Positions 24,054 to 31,873 of a DNA stretch of 64,000 bases are shown piece by piece. Made by a program: the position numbers and the translations under genes. Each line of letters begins with the position of its first letter. Positions within the stretch are counted from its first letter, which is position 1. The notes below the pieces were generated by a model. That model searched no databases and was not told where the DNA came from. It worked only from the letters and a program-made list of their open reading frames with translations. Origin of the DNA: Kitasatospora sp052076145 (lineage in GTDB: Bacteria > Actinomycetota > Actinomycetes > Streptomycetales > Streptomycetaceae); contig NZ_CP197246.1 in assembly GCF_052076145.1 (NCBI RefSeq), positions 868,001-932,000 of the forward strand, in the 5' to 3' direction.

Positions 24054-24509
24054 GTGACGATCTTCGCCTCCCTCGCCGATCTCACCGCCGCCGTCGGCAG
24101 CGAACTGGGCACCAGCGAGTGGCACCTCATCGACCAGCAGCGGGTGGACCTGTTCGCGGAGGCGACGGGTGACCACCAGTGGATCCACGTCGACCCGGAG
24201 CGTGCCAAGGCCAGCCAGTTCGGCACCACCATCGCGCACGGCTACCTGACGCTCTCACTGATCCCGGTGCTCGCCAAGGAGTGCTACGGCGTGGAGGGCA
24301 TCCGGATGGCGCTCAACTACGGCTCCGAGAAGGTCCGCTTCCCCGCCCCCGTCCCGGTCGGCACTGCCGTCCGCGCCCGCGCCGAGCTGGTCTCGGCCGA
24401 TGAGGTGCCCGGCGGCGTGCAGGCGCTGGTGCGCTACACGATCACCAGCGAGGCCAGCGCGAAGCCGCACTGCGTCGCGGAGACCATCACCCGCTTCTAC
24501 GCGGCCTGA
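24054..24509 (+). CDS. MaoC-family (R)-specific enoyl-CoA hydratase-like protein
   Basis: This 151-residue single hot-dog domain has the MaoC/(R)-hydratase active-site motif FAEATGDHQWIHVDPERA, with the catalytic Asp and His, followed by FGTTIAHGYLTLSL. Such enzymes hydrate trans-2-enoyl-CoA esters. The start is GTG 24054, with GGAG 7 bases upstream; the ATG at 24048 is out of frame and reaches a stop at once. It is not obviously in an operon. Confidence 0.9.
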   Translation: MTIFASLADLTAAVGSELGTSEWHLIDQQRVDLFAEATGDHQWIHVDPERAKASQFGTTIAHGYLTLSLIPVLAKECYGVEGIRMALNYGSEKVRFPAPVPVGTAVRARAELVSADEVPGGVQALVRYTITSEASAKPHCVAETITRFYAA

Positions 24510-24652
24510 GCACCGCCTGGCCACCGCCAGAGCACGGCCGGAGCACGACCTGACCACCGCCCGACCGCAGCGGTACGCCGAACGGCGTGACGTGCTCGCG
24601 TTCACCGCGTCCGCACAGGGGTGGGCCGGTAGTGTCCCGAAGAGATGGTTGT

Positions 24653-24688
24653 CGTACGGCAGTGCGGGTATTCGCGCACTGCCGTACG
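24653..24688. promoter_or_regulatory. Perfect 14-bp inverted repeat upstream of the MBL-fold gene
   Basis: CGTACGGCAGTGCG at 24653-24666 pairs exactly with 24675-24688 across an 8-base loop. It ends 36 bp before the GTG of the next gene. It may be an operator for a dimeric regulator or a hairpin in the 5' leader; it could also end the MaoC transcript. Confidence 0.6.
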
Positions 24689-24724
24689 AGCCGTGCGTAG
24701 GCCGAGGTCGCTCCTGGAGGTTCC

Positions 24725-26011
24725 GTGCCCAGTCGTCTCCCCTGGATCCCCCGGGTCACCGCTCCGACCGCGCCGACCGCTCCGCCCGGCGCCCTCGGAG
24801 CAGGCACGACCACCGGCCCCGGCGGCAACACCCGGCACACCAGCGCCGCACGCGCCGCCTGGCACCGCCTGCGCACGGACGCCTTCGGCGCCGAGCCGCG
24901 CGGCGAGCGGCTGGCCCGCATCCTGCACTCGCCGAACTTCGCCGACGGCGCCTTCCAGAATCCCGTACCGACCCGGCGGCTGGTCTACGAGCGCACGCCG
25001 CTGGAGATCAGCCGGGCGCAGCTCACCGCCGACCGGGCCCGCCGCGTCCCCGCCGCCGCGGTGCCGCTGCACCGCCCGCGGCCGATCGACTTCGCCGCCG
25101 CGCCCGACTCGGGCCTGCGGCTCACCTGGCTCGGCCACGCCACGGTGCTGGCCGAGCTGGACGGGCGCCGGGTGCTCTTCGACCCGGTCTGGAGCGAGCG
25201 CTGCTCGCCGTTCGGCTGGACGGGCCCCAAGCGGCTGCACCCGGTGCCGGTGCCACTGGGCGAGCTGGGACAGGTCGACGTCGTGGTGATCTCGCACGAC
25301 CACTACGACCATCTCGACATGCACACCGTCCAGGCGCTGCTGCGCGGCACGGGCGCGGTGTTCGCGGTGCCGCTGGGCGTCGGCGCGCACCTGGAGCACT
25401 GGGGGGTGCCGACCGGGCGGATCGTCGAGCTGGACTGGTGGGAGTCGGCGGAGGTCGGCGGGCTGACGCTGACGGCGACCCCGGCCCGGCACTACTGCAG
25501 CCGGGGCCCACGGACGAGCACCCACTTCCTCTGGGCCTCCTGGGTGGTGGCCGGGCCCGAGCACCGGATCTTCCACAGCGGCGACACCGGGTACTTCCCG
25601 GGCTTCGCCGAGATCGGCCGCCGACTCGGGCCGTTCGACGCGACGATGATGCAGATCGGCGCGTACAGCGACTTCTGGCCCGAGGTGCACATGACCCCGG
25701 AAGAGGGCGTCCGGGCCCACCTGGACCTCGGCGGCCGCACCCTGCTCCCCGTCCACTGGTGCACCTTCAACCTCGCGCCGCACCCGTGGGAGGAGCCCGC
25801 CGAACGCTCCCTCGCCGCCGCCCAGGCGCTCGGCGCCACCCTCGCCGTGCCGCTCCCCGGCCGGCCCTTCGAGCCCGCCGTGCCGCCGCCGCTCAAGCTC
25901 TGGTGGCGGGCCGTCGCCGCGATGCCCAAGGGCGCCGAGCTGCTGGTGCCGGAGCTCGCCACCCAGCCGTCGGACACCCGCCGGGTCGAGGACGACGGCG
26001 TGACGGTCTGA
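24725..26011 (+). CDS. MBL-fold metallo-hydrolase (NAPE-PLD/UlaG-like)
   Basis: This 428-residue protein has the metal-binding motif SHDHYDHLD, a further His in HSGDTGYF and PVHW near the end. It also has LTWLGHATVLAELDGRRVLFDPVW, typical of N-acyl-phosphatidylethanolamine phospholipase D-like and UlaG-like enzymes. The N-terminal 130 residues hold TRRLVYERTP-type elements of the same family. It starts at GTG with GGAGG 5 bases before. It probably hydrolyses phosphodiester or lactone substrates in the cytosol. A perfect hairpin lies just upstream. Confidence 0.87.
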   Translation: MPSRLPWIPRVTAPTAPTAPPGALGAGTTTGPGGNTRHTSAARAAWHRLRTDAFGAEPRGERLARILHSPNFADGAFQNPVPTRRLVYERTPLEISRAQLTADRARRVPAAAVPLHRPRPIDFAAAPDSGLRLTWLGHATVLAELDGRRVLFDPVWSERCSPFGWTGPKRLHPVPVPLGELGQVDVVVISHDHYDHLDMHTVQALLRGTGAVFAVPLGVGAHLEHWGVPTGRIVELDWWESAEVGGLTLTATPARHYCSRGPRTSTHFLWASWVVAGPEHRIFHSGDTGYFPGFAEIGRRLGPFDATMMQIGAYSDFWPEVHMTPEEGVRAHLDLGGRTLLPVHWCTFNLAPHPWEEPAERSLAAAQALGATLAVPLPGRPFEPAVPPPLKLWWRAVAAMPKGAELLVPELATQPSDTRRVEDDGVTV

Positions 26012-26030
26012 CAATCCACCAGCCAGGCGG

Positions 26031-26966
26031 TCAGGCGGCCCGGCGGCGCCGCACCAGCCGCCAGGCCCACTGCTGCACCAGCAGCGTCAGGACGCCGCCG
26101 ATCACGATGCCGAGCAGGTTGAGGCCGAGCTGCACCACCGAGCCCCAGGCCTGCTGGTAGGAGTTGTAGCCGAGTGCCACGGCCGCGTTGGCGGCCGCCG
26201 GTACGGTCGTCACCGAGATCGCCACCCCGACCAGCGCGCCGGCCTTCGCCGAGGTCAGCGATAGCAGGCCCGCGACGCCCGCCAGCAGGGCGACCACGAA
26301 GGACGTCGCGTCGGGCTGCCAGATGAACGAGGTGTTCGGGCGCAGGCCGGCGAACCGCTCGACGGTGAAGAGGCCGAGCGAATCCATAAGCAGCGAGAAG
26401 CCGGTGGTGAGCACCATCGCCACGGCGAAGCCCACCACCAGCGCGGTCAGCGACCGTACGGCGGGCCGGGCCCGGCGCTGGACGACGGCGACGCACAGGC
26501 CCGCGAGCGGGCCGAACTCCGGGCCGACGGCCATCGCGCCGACGATCAGGACGGCGCTGTCGAGTACCGAACCGCAGGCCGCGAGCATCGTCGCCACCAC
26601 TATGAAGGCCAGGTAGACGCCGGTGAGGGTGGACTCCTCGTGGGTGATCTCGGAGACGGCCTCCCAGACCAGGGCGTCCGCGCCGTCGCCGGGGGCCAGC
26701 CGCTCGGCCTCGTCGGCGGCCCGGGAGATCGTCAGCCCGACCTCCTCCACCCCGATCGCCCCGGTCTCCGCGAGCCCGGTCGCTCGCAGGCCCGCCAGCA
26801 CCTCGTCGGCCGCCTCCCGGGCGACGTCGCAGAGCACCAGGTCCCCGGCGGGCCGGACGGCCGCGTCGGGCAGCAGGACGACGTGGGTGACGCCGACGCA
26901 GTCGTCGAGCACCGCGAGCACGGCGTCCCGCAGCTCGGTGGGCACGATCAGCCGCAGGTGCAGCAC
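26031..26966 (-). CDS. DUF389/TIGR00341-family membrane protein
   Basis: This 311-residue protein has an N-terminal cytosolic ferredoxin-like domain (residues 1-90). Six or so membrane helices follow, with the family signature SAVLIVGAMAVGPEFGPLAGL and later SLTSAKAGALVGVAISVTTVPAAANAAVALG. The function of the family is not established. It is convergent with the MBL-fold gene and divergent from tesB. Confidence 0.9.
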   Translation of the reverse strand: MLHLRLIVPTELRDAVLAVLDDCVGVTHVVLLPDAAVRPAGDLVLCDVAREAADEVLAGLRATGLAETGAIGVEEVGLTISRAADEAERLAPGDGADALVWEAVSEITHEESTLTGVYLAFIVVATMLAACGSVLDSAVLIVGAMAVGPEFGPLAGLCVAVVQRRARPAVRSLTALVVGFAVAMVLTTGFSLLMDSLGLFTVERFAGLRPNTSFIWQPDATSFVVALLAGVAGLLSLTSAKAGALVGVAISVTTVPAAANAAVALGYNSYQQAWGSVVQLGLNLLGIVIGGVLTLLVQQWAWRLVRRRRAA

Positions 26967-27051
26967 GGTCTCTCCAGGTGTCGGGGGCAGTGCCCCACCC
27001 TGTCACGCGCGCGCGGCCCCGGAGCGGAGGGCTCCCCGGCCGACACCGACC

Positions 27052-27065
27052 TGGAACGCGTTCTA
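27052..27065. promoter_or_regulatory. KstR-like operator upstream of tesB
   Basis: TGGAACGCGTTCTA fits the KstR-type consensus TnnAACnnGTTnnA, and its core GAACGCGTTC is a perfect palindrome. It lies 60 bp before the thioesterase start and 86 bp before the DUF389 start. A TetR protein whose DNA-binding region resembles KstR is encoded nearby at 28868-29500. Confidence 0.6.
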
Positions 27066-27124
27066 CCACGCTCCAGTTACCCAGGTCACACCGCCGATCG
27101 CGCGTCGTCTGCCAGTATGTGCAC

Positions 27125-28027
27125 GTGAAAGACGCCATCAGACAGGATGCACAGCCCGAGGCCGAGGCCGGACCGTTCGCCGAGCTGCTCCGGATCGAGC
27201 AGCTCGATGAGAACCTGTTCCGGGGCCGCTGTCACGCCGGGGCGCCGATGCGCGCCTTCGGCGGGCAGGTCGCGGCCCAGGCACTGACCGCCGCCGGACG
27301 CACTCTCACCTCGCAGCGCCTGGTGCACTCGCTGCACAGCTACTTCGTCCGGCCCGGCGACCCGCAGCAGCCGATCACGTACGAGGTCGACCGCGTCCGC
27401 GACGGGCTCTCGTACGCCACCCGGCGGGTGACGGCCGTGCAGCGCGACGAGGTGATCTTCACGCTCTCCGCCTCCTTCAAGACCGCCGAGGCGACGCCGG
27501 AGCGCCAGCGCACCATGCCGCCGGTGCCCGGCCCGGACGAGCTGCCGGACCCGATGCCCGCCTGGGCACAGGCCGACCCGGAGGGCTACGCCCGCGCGAC
27601 CGTCTTCCGCACCATGGAGATGCGCTTCATTCCGCCGGACGCTCCCGGCATGCCCGCCGAACTCCCGGGCGTCCCGCAGCAGTTCGTCTGGCTGCGGACG
27701 GGCAGCCCGCTCCCGGCGGACGACCCGCTGCTCCAGGTCTGCGCGCTCACCTACCTCTCCGACCTGACGCTCGCCTCCACCACCGCGCTGCACCTCCAGC
27801 CGCACCGCATCCAGCGCCGCGAGGCGCCCCGGATCATCCTCGCCTCGCTCGACCACGCGATGTGGTTCCACCGGCCTTTCCGCGCCGACGACTGGCTGCT
27901 CTTCGCCCAGCGCAGCCCCTCCGCCTCGGACGGGCGCGGCCTGGCGCTCGGTGAGTTCTACAACCAGGACGGCGAGTTGGTCGCCTCCGCCGTCCAGGAG
28001 ACGCTGCTGCGCGAACGGCGCGGCTGA
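27125..28027 (+). CDS. tesB: Acyl-CoA thioesterase II (TesB type)
   Basis: This 300-residue double hot-dog protein has FRGRCHAGAPMRAFGGQVAAQAL and LHSYFVRPGDPQQPITYEVDRVRDG in the first repeat, and LASLDHAMWFHRPFRADDWLLF with GRGLALGEFYNQDGELVAS in the second. The catalytic Asp of TesB (LDHAMWFH) is present. It hydrolyses acyl-CoA to free fatty acid and CoA. GTG 27125 is preferred, but GTG 27119 is equally possible and no strong ribosome site is seen. A KstR-like box lies upstream. Confidence 0.92.
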   Translation: MKDAIRQDAQPEAEAGPFAELLRIEQLDENLFRGRCHAGAPMRAFGGQVAAQALTAAGRTLTSQRLVHSLHSYFVRPGDPQQPITYEVDRVRDGLSYATRRVTAVQRDEVIFTLSASFKTAEATPERQRTMPPVPGPDELPDPMPAWAQADPEGYARATVFRTMEMRFIPPDAPGMPAELPGVPQQFVWLRTGSPLPADDPLLQVCALTYLSDLTLASTTALHLQPHRIQRREAPRIILASLDHAMWFHRPFRADDWLLFAQRSPSASDGRGLALGEFYNQDGELVASAVQETLLRERRG

Positions 28028-28049
28028 CGGCGGCGGGTAGGCTCGGGGC

Positions 28050-28850
28050 GTGACCCAGACCGCAGCCCCTGGCTGGTACCAGGACCCCTTCGGCCACCCC
28101 GCCGTGCGCTGGTGGGACGGCGCGGCGTGGACGGAGCACACCCGTCAGCCGCCCACCGCCCCTCCCCCGCCGCACGCCCCGGCTCCGATGCCGGCTCCGG
28201 CTCCGGCTCCGATCCCTGCGCAGGCCCACGGCCCGTCCACCCACGGCCCGGAAGCGCTGCTCGGTGCGCAGGCGCTGGTCGTCGACCAGAACTTCAAGTG
28301 GGTCGACATCAGCACCAGTTACAACATCCTGGACCGGCACGGCGCGACCGTCGGCTCGGTCGCCGAGACCGGGCAGAACGGCGCCCGCAAGGCGCTCCGC
28401 CTGATGAGCAACATGGACAAGTACCTCTCCCGGCAGTTCGAGATCCGCGACGCCGCCGGGGTGCCGTTCCTGGTGCTCAGCCGGGGCACCAAGGTCGTCC
28501 GGGCCAAGGTCGCGGTGAACCGGCCGGACGGCACGCCGGTCGGCGAGATCGTGCAGCAGCAGGTGGTCGGGCACATCAGCTTCGACCTGCTCGCGGGCGG
28601 TCAACCCGTCGGCCACCTACGGGCGGACGGCTGGTACGCGTTCACCTTCACCGTCACCGACCACAACGGCACCGAGGTCGGCCGGATCGCCCGGGACGGC
28701 CTCGGTCTCACCCTCAGCGTGCTCGGCGGCACCGACCACTACTACGTCGAGTTCCTCCACCCGCTCCCGGAGCCGCTCCGCTCGCTGGCCGTCGCCGCCG
28801 CGCTCACCGCCAACACCCTCCTCAACCCGGACTCCCACGGCGATCAGTGA
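28050..28850 (+). CDS. DUF2510 plus phospholipid scramblase-like protein
   Basis: This 266-residue protein opens with a DUF2510 module (PGWYQDPFGHPAVRWWDGAAWTEHT) and an Ala/Pro-rich linker. A C-terminal domain (about residues 75-260) follows with the LURP-one/scramblase-like beta-barrel pattern: QNFKWVDISTSYNILDRHGATVG, RQFEIRDAAGVPFLVLSRG and YAFTFTVTDHNGTEVGRI. It starts at a GTG 22 bp after tesB and may be co-transcribed. Membrane binding or lipid movement is the family idea; it is unproven here. Confidence 0.82.
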   Translation: MTQTAAPGWYQDPFGHPAVRWWDGAAWTEHTRQPPTAPPPPHAPAPMPAPAPAPIPAQAHGPSTHGPEALLGAQALVVDQNFKWVDISTSYNILDRHGATVGSVAETGQNGARKALRLMSNMDKYLSRQFEIRDAAGVPFLVLSRGTKVVRAKVAVNRPDGTPVGEIVQQQVVGHISFDLLAGGQPVGHLRADGWYAFTFTVTDHNGTEVGRIARDGLGLTLSVLGGTDHYYVEFLHPLPEPLRSLAVAAALTANTLLNPDSHGDQ

Positions 28851-28867
28851 CCGTAGGGCCGACCGGT

Positions 28868-29500
28868 CTAAGGTGCCGACGTCTCGTACGGCGTCAGCAC
28901 CAGCCGGACGACGTCCTCCAGCCGCCGCCGGGCGTCGTCCAGCGTGGTGCGCCCGGTGACCCATGCCGTCAGCTCGCCCTGCCAGGCATGGCCGACGATG
29001 TGCCGGACGATCTCGCCGCCGACCGGGGGCAGTTGGGCCATCACCAGACGAAGTGCGGCGTTGTCGGCGTGGGCCATCCCCTGGAGCACCTCGCTGGCGA
29101 ACGGGTCCGTCGAGGCGGCGACCGCCACCCGGAGGCGGGCAAACTGCGGCTGGCGCTGGTAGGCCCGCATGCCGTGCCGGACGAACCGGACCACCCGGTC
29201 GGTGGGCGTCAGGACGGCTCGGGGGCCCCGGAGTTCGGCCGTCAGGTCGGTGAGCAGCAGCCGGTGCCAGTCGGCTATCGCGGCGGCGAGCAGGTGGTCC
29301 CGGGAGGAGAAGTACCGGTAGGCCGTGCCGAGCGCCACCCCGGAGCGCTCGCAGACCTGCTTCATCTGGAGTCTCTCGACTCCGGTCTCGTTCACCACCG
29401 CGAGCGCGGCGGCGATCAGGGCCCGGCGGCGTTCGAGCTGACGGGCCGACATCGCCTCGACCGGCCTCGGTGACAGGTCAACCTTGGTCACCCGCCCCAT
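28868..29500 (-). CDS. TetR-family regulator, KstR-like
   Basis: This 210-residue regulator has an N-terminal HTH with VERLQMKQVCERSGVALGTAYRYFSSRDHLLAAAIADW. The AYRYFSSRDHLLA part is close to KstR, the repressor of sterol and fatty-acid catabolism in actinobacteria. It is convergent with the scramblase-like gene (17 bp gap). A KstR-like box lies about 1.8 kb away at tesB. Whether this protein binds it is an inference. Confidence 0.85.
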   Translation of the reverse strand: MGRVTKVDLSPRPVEAMSARQLERRRALIAAALAVVNETGVERLQMKQVCERSGVALGTAYRYFSSRDHLLAAAIADWHRLLLTDLTAELRGPRAVLTPTDRVVRFVRHGMRAYQRQPQFARLRVAVAASTDPFASEVLQGMAHADNAALRLVMAQLPPVGGEIVRHIVGHAWQGELTAWVTGRTTLDDARRRLEDVVRLVLTPYETSAP

Positions 29501-29567
29501 GATACGGCGCCGCCACCCGCCTGCGAACGGCGCGTGAACAGGGCGGGGGTGTCAGGGCGGCGGGGTG

Positions 29568-30824
29568 TCAGGCGACCGTCACCGGGTGGGCGACGACGGC
29601 GCCGAAGAGGTACCCCTCGCGGTTGAGCACGGCGGTGTCCGGCTGGGTGTTGCCGCGCCGGTCGGTCGCGCGGGCGCGCAGCTCGTACGGGCCGGGGTGC
29701 TCGGGCCGCCAGTCGTAGCTCCATCGGGTCCAGGTGTCGGCCCGGGGTTCGTCCCGCAGGTGGGCGGGGCGCCAGCTGGCGCCGCCGTCGGTGCTGATCT
29801 CGACCTTGCGGACGGCGCCCGAGCCGGACCAGGAGCGGCCCTCCAGGCGGGTCGCCCGGCCCTGCGGGAGCACGGCGCCCCGGGCCAGTTCGAAGGCGCT
29901 CTTCACCACCTGCTCGGCGAGCGGCGCGCTGCCGCCGGGCGGGTAGGCGGCGCCGAAGAGGCGGTAGAAGTCGGTGTTCCAGGGCGAGTAGAGCGGTTCG
30001 GCCGCGACCTCCAGGCTGCCGAGCCACTTGATCGAGGCGACGCCGACCCAGCCGGGCACCACGAGCCGCGCGGGCGCGCCGTGGTCGGGCAGCAGCGGCT
30101 CGCCGTTCATCTCGTACGCGACGAGGGTGTCGTGCAGGGCCTTGGCGATCGGGAGCGGGCGCCGGACGTGCCCGAGGTTGGTGCCGTCGGCCGTGAGGTA
30201 CTCGGGGTCGAGGCCGGTCGGCAGCACGTCGACGGCGTCCGGGCGGAGCCCGGCCCGGTGCAGCAGCTCGGACAGCCGGACGCCCCGCCAGTGCGCGGAG
30301 CCGACGCCGCCGAGGGTCCAGGGGGTGCCGGGCACGCTCTGCTGCTGCTGGCTGGTGTAGAAGCTGCGGCCGTTGCCCGCGCACTCCACGATGGCGGTGA
30401 CACCGGCCGCGGGCATCCGGCGCAGCTGGTCGAGGCTGAACTCGACTGCGGAGCCGGGCAGTCCGCTGCCGAAGAGCCGCAGCCGCCAGGTGTCGGCGTC
30501 GATCAGCGGGGTGCTGGTGTGGTTGCGGACGAAGAAGCGCTCGGCGGGCACCTGGGAGGTGTGCGGCGGGAAGGTGTCCCAGCGCATCTCGGCGTTGGTG
30601 CCGCGCGGGACGAACCACTCGGCGGGCAGCGGCTTGACGATCCCCGGCACAGGGCTGCCGGGAGCGGACGCGAACGCCCGTGCCGGTGCCAGCACTTGGG
30701 CCAAGGCCGGCACCCCGGCGGCGGCCATCATCCGCAGCAGCGTGCGGCGTTCGACGCCTTCGGCCCGCGCGGTGCCCGCCAGCCACTGGCGGCGTCGGCG
30801 GCGGTCGTACTCCAACTCGTCCAT
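29568..30824 (-). CDS. Molybdopterin-dependent sulfite oxidase-family enzyme, exported
   Basis: This 418-residue protein has a twin-arginine-type leader (ERRTLLRMMAAAGVPAL, AFAS), the molybdopterin domain with the Mo-ligand Cys (C148, VECAGNGR) and the C-terminal Mo-co dimerisation domain with GYLFGAVVAHPVTV at the end. It has no heme domain, as in bacterial YedY- or SorA-like enzymes. It likely oxidises sulfite or reduces an S-oxide outside the membrane. The ATG at 30824 follows GGAG by about 8 bases; an ATG at 30950 would add a strange arginine-poor leader. Confidence 0.9.
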   Translation of the reverse strand: MDELEYDRRRRRQWLAGTARAEGVERRTLLRMMAAAGVPALAQVLAPARAFASAPGSPVPGIVKPLPAEWFVPRGTNAEMRWDTFPPHTSQVPAERFFVRNHTSTPLIDADTWRLRLFGSGLPGSAVEFSLDQLRRMPAAGVTAIVECAGNGRSFYTSQQQQSVPGTPWTLGGVGSAHWRGVRLSELLHRAGLRPDAVDVLPTGLDPEYLTADGTNLGHVRRPLPIAKALHDTLVAYEMNGEPLLPDHGAPARLVVPGWVGVASIKWLGSLEVAAEPLYSPWNTDFYRLFGAAYPPGGSAPLAEQVVKSAFELARGAVLPQGRATRLEGRSWSGSGAVRKVEISTDGGASWRPAHLRDEPRADTWTRWSYDWRPEHPGPYELRARATDRRGNTQPDTAVLNREGYLFGAVVAHPVTVA

Positions 30825-31013
30825 CGGGACGCTCCGTTCCGGATCGGGGCACACGACCGGCCGCCGGGCTCCGGCCGGGCTGGTTGCTGTGTGCACGATC
30901 GTAGGGGCGTGGGCATGGTCATGTCCGGAGAACACCCGGCCTTGACACACTCCGCAAGCTCTCCGTCATGATCACCTGACCACCGCCCCCACCAGCACCC
31001 TCCGGAGACTCCG

Positions 31014-31805
31014 ATGCCGCAGGCCCTGACCAGCTCCCCGCCGCTCGGCCGGATCACCCGGGGCTCCGGCCCCGGCGTCGTGCTCGCGCACGGCGGCGGC
31101 GGTGGGGCGGAGGCGAACTGGGGCACCTTCATCACCCCGCTCGCCCGGCACCGCACGGTCGTCGCACCGGACTTCCCCGGCTCCGGCCGTACGCCGCTGG
31201 AGGCCGGGCCACTGCGGCTCGACGACCTGGCCGACCGGCTGGTCGCGGCGGCGGTGCAGGAGGGGCTGGAGACCTTCGACCTGGTCGGCTTCTCGATGGG
31301 CGCGGCGGTCTCCGTCCGGGCGGCCGCCCGCCACCCGGGCCGGGTCCGGTCGCTGGTCCTGGTCGCCGGGGTCGCCCACGCCGCACCGCACCTACGGCTG
31401 CTGACGGAGGGTCTGATGGCCGCCCACGAGCACGACCCGCTGCTGCTGGCGAAGCTGACGATCCCGCTGTTCTTCAGCCCCGAGTGGGTGAACGCCCAGC
31501 CGGAGGGCGACCTGACGGCGCTGGCCAAGCTGATCGCGGCGACCACCCCGCCCGGCTTCCGCCGGCAGTTCGAGCTGGTCCGCAGCCTGGACGTCCGGGC
31601 CGACCTGCCCGGCCTCACCGTCCCGACACTGGTGGTAGCCGCCACCGCCGACGCCCTCGCCACCCCCGAGCAGCACCGCCTGTTCGCCGGGGGCGTCCCG
31701 CGCGCCGAGCTGCTGGAACTCCGCTCGGGTCACCTCGTCCTGACCGAGCGCCGGAACGAGCTGCTCGCCGCCCTGGAGAGCTTCCTCCGGCGCGTCAGAT
31801 CCTGA
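31014..31805 (+). CDS. Alpha/beta hydrolase
   Basis: This 263-residue cytosolic hydrolase has the oxyanion motif LAHGGGGGAE, the nucleophile elbow GFSMGAAVS, the acid in ATADALAT and the catalytic His in SGHLVLTE. No cap signature allows a substrate to be named. The ATG at 31014 is preceded by GGAGAC 5 bases away. It lies 68 bp before the BCCT transporter. Confidence 0.87.
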   Translation: MPQALTSSPPLGRITRGSGPGVVLAHGGGGGAEANWGTFITPLARHRTVVAPDFPGSGRTPLEAGPLRLDDLADRLVAAAVQEGLETFDLVGFSMGAAVSVRAAARHPGRVRSLVLVAGVAHAAPHLRLLTEGLMAAHEHDPLLLAKLTIPLFFSPEWVNAQPEGDLTALAKLIAATTPPGFRRQFELVRSLDVRADLPGLTVPTLVVAATADALATPEQHRLFAGGVPRAELLELRSGHLVLTERRNELLAALESFLRRVRS

Positions 31806-31829
31806 CCCGGCAGCCAAAATGGACATAGT

Positions 31830-31860
31830 ACGACATGTAACTGTTTTATCGACGTGTCGT
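31830..31860. promoter_or_regulatory. Inverted repeat upstream of the BCCT transporter
   Basis: ACGACATGT (31830-31838) and ACGTGTCGT (31852-31860) form arms matching at 8 of 9 positions with 13 bp between, in an unusually AT-rich patch. The site ends 13 bp before the BCCT start codon, beside its ribosome site AGGAG. It is a candidate operator or osmo-responsive control site. Confidence 0.5.
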
Positions 31861-31873
31861 CAGCAGGAGTCCC

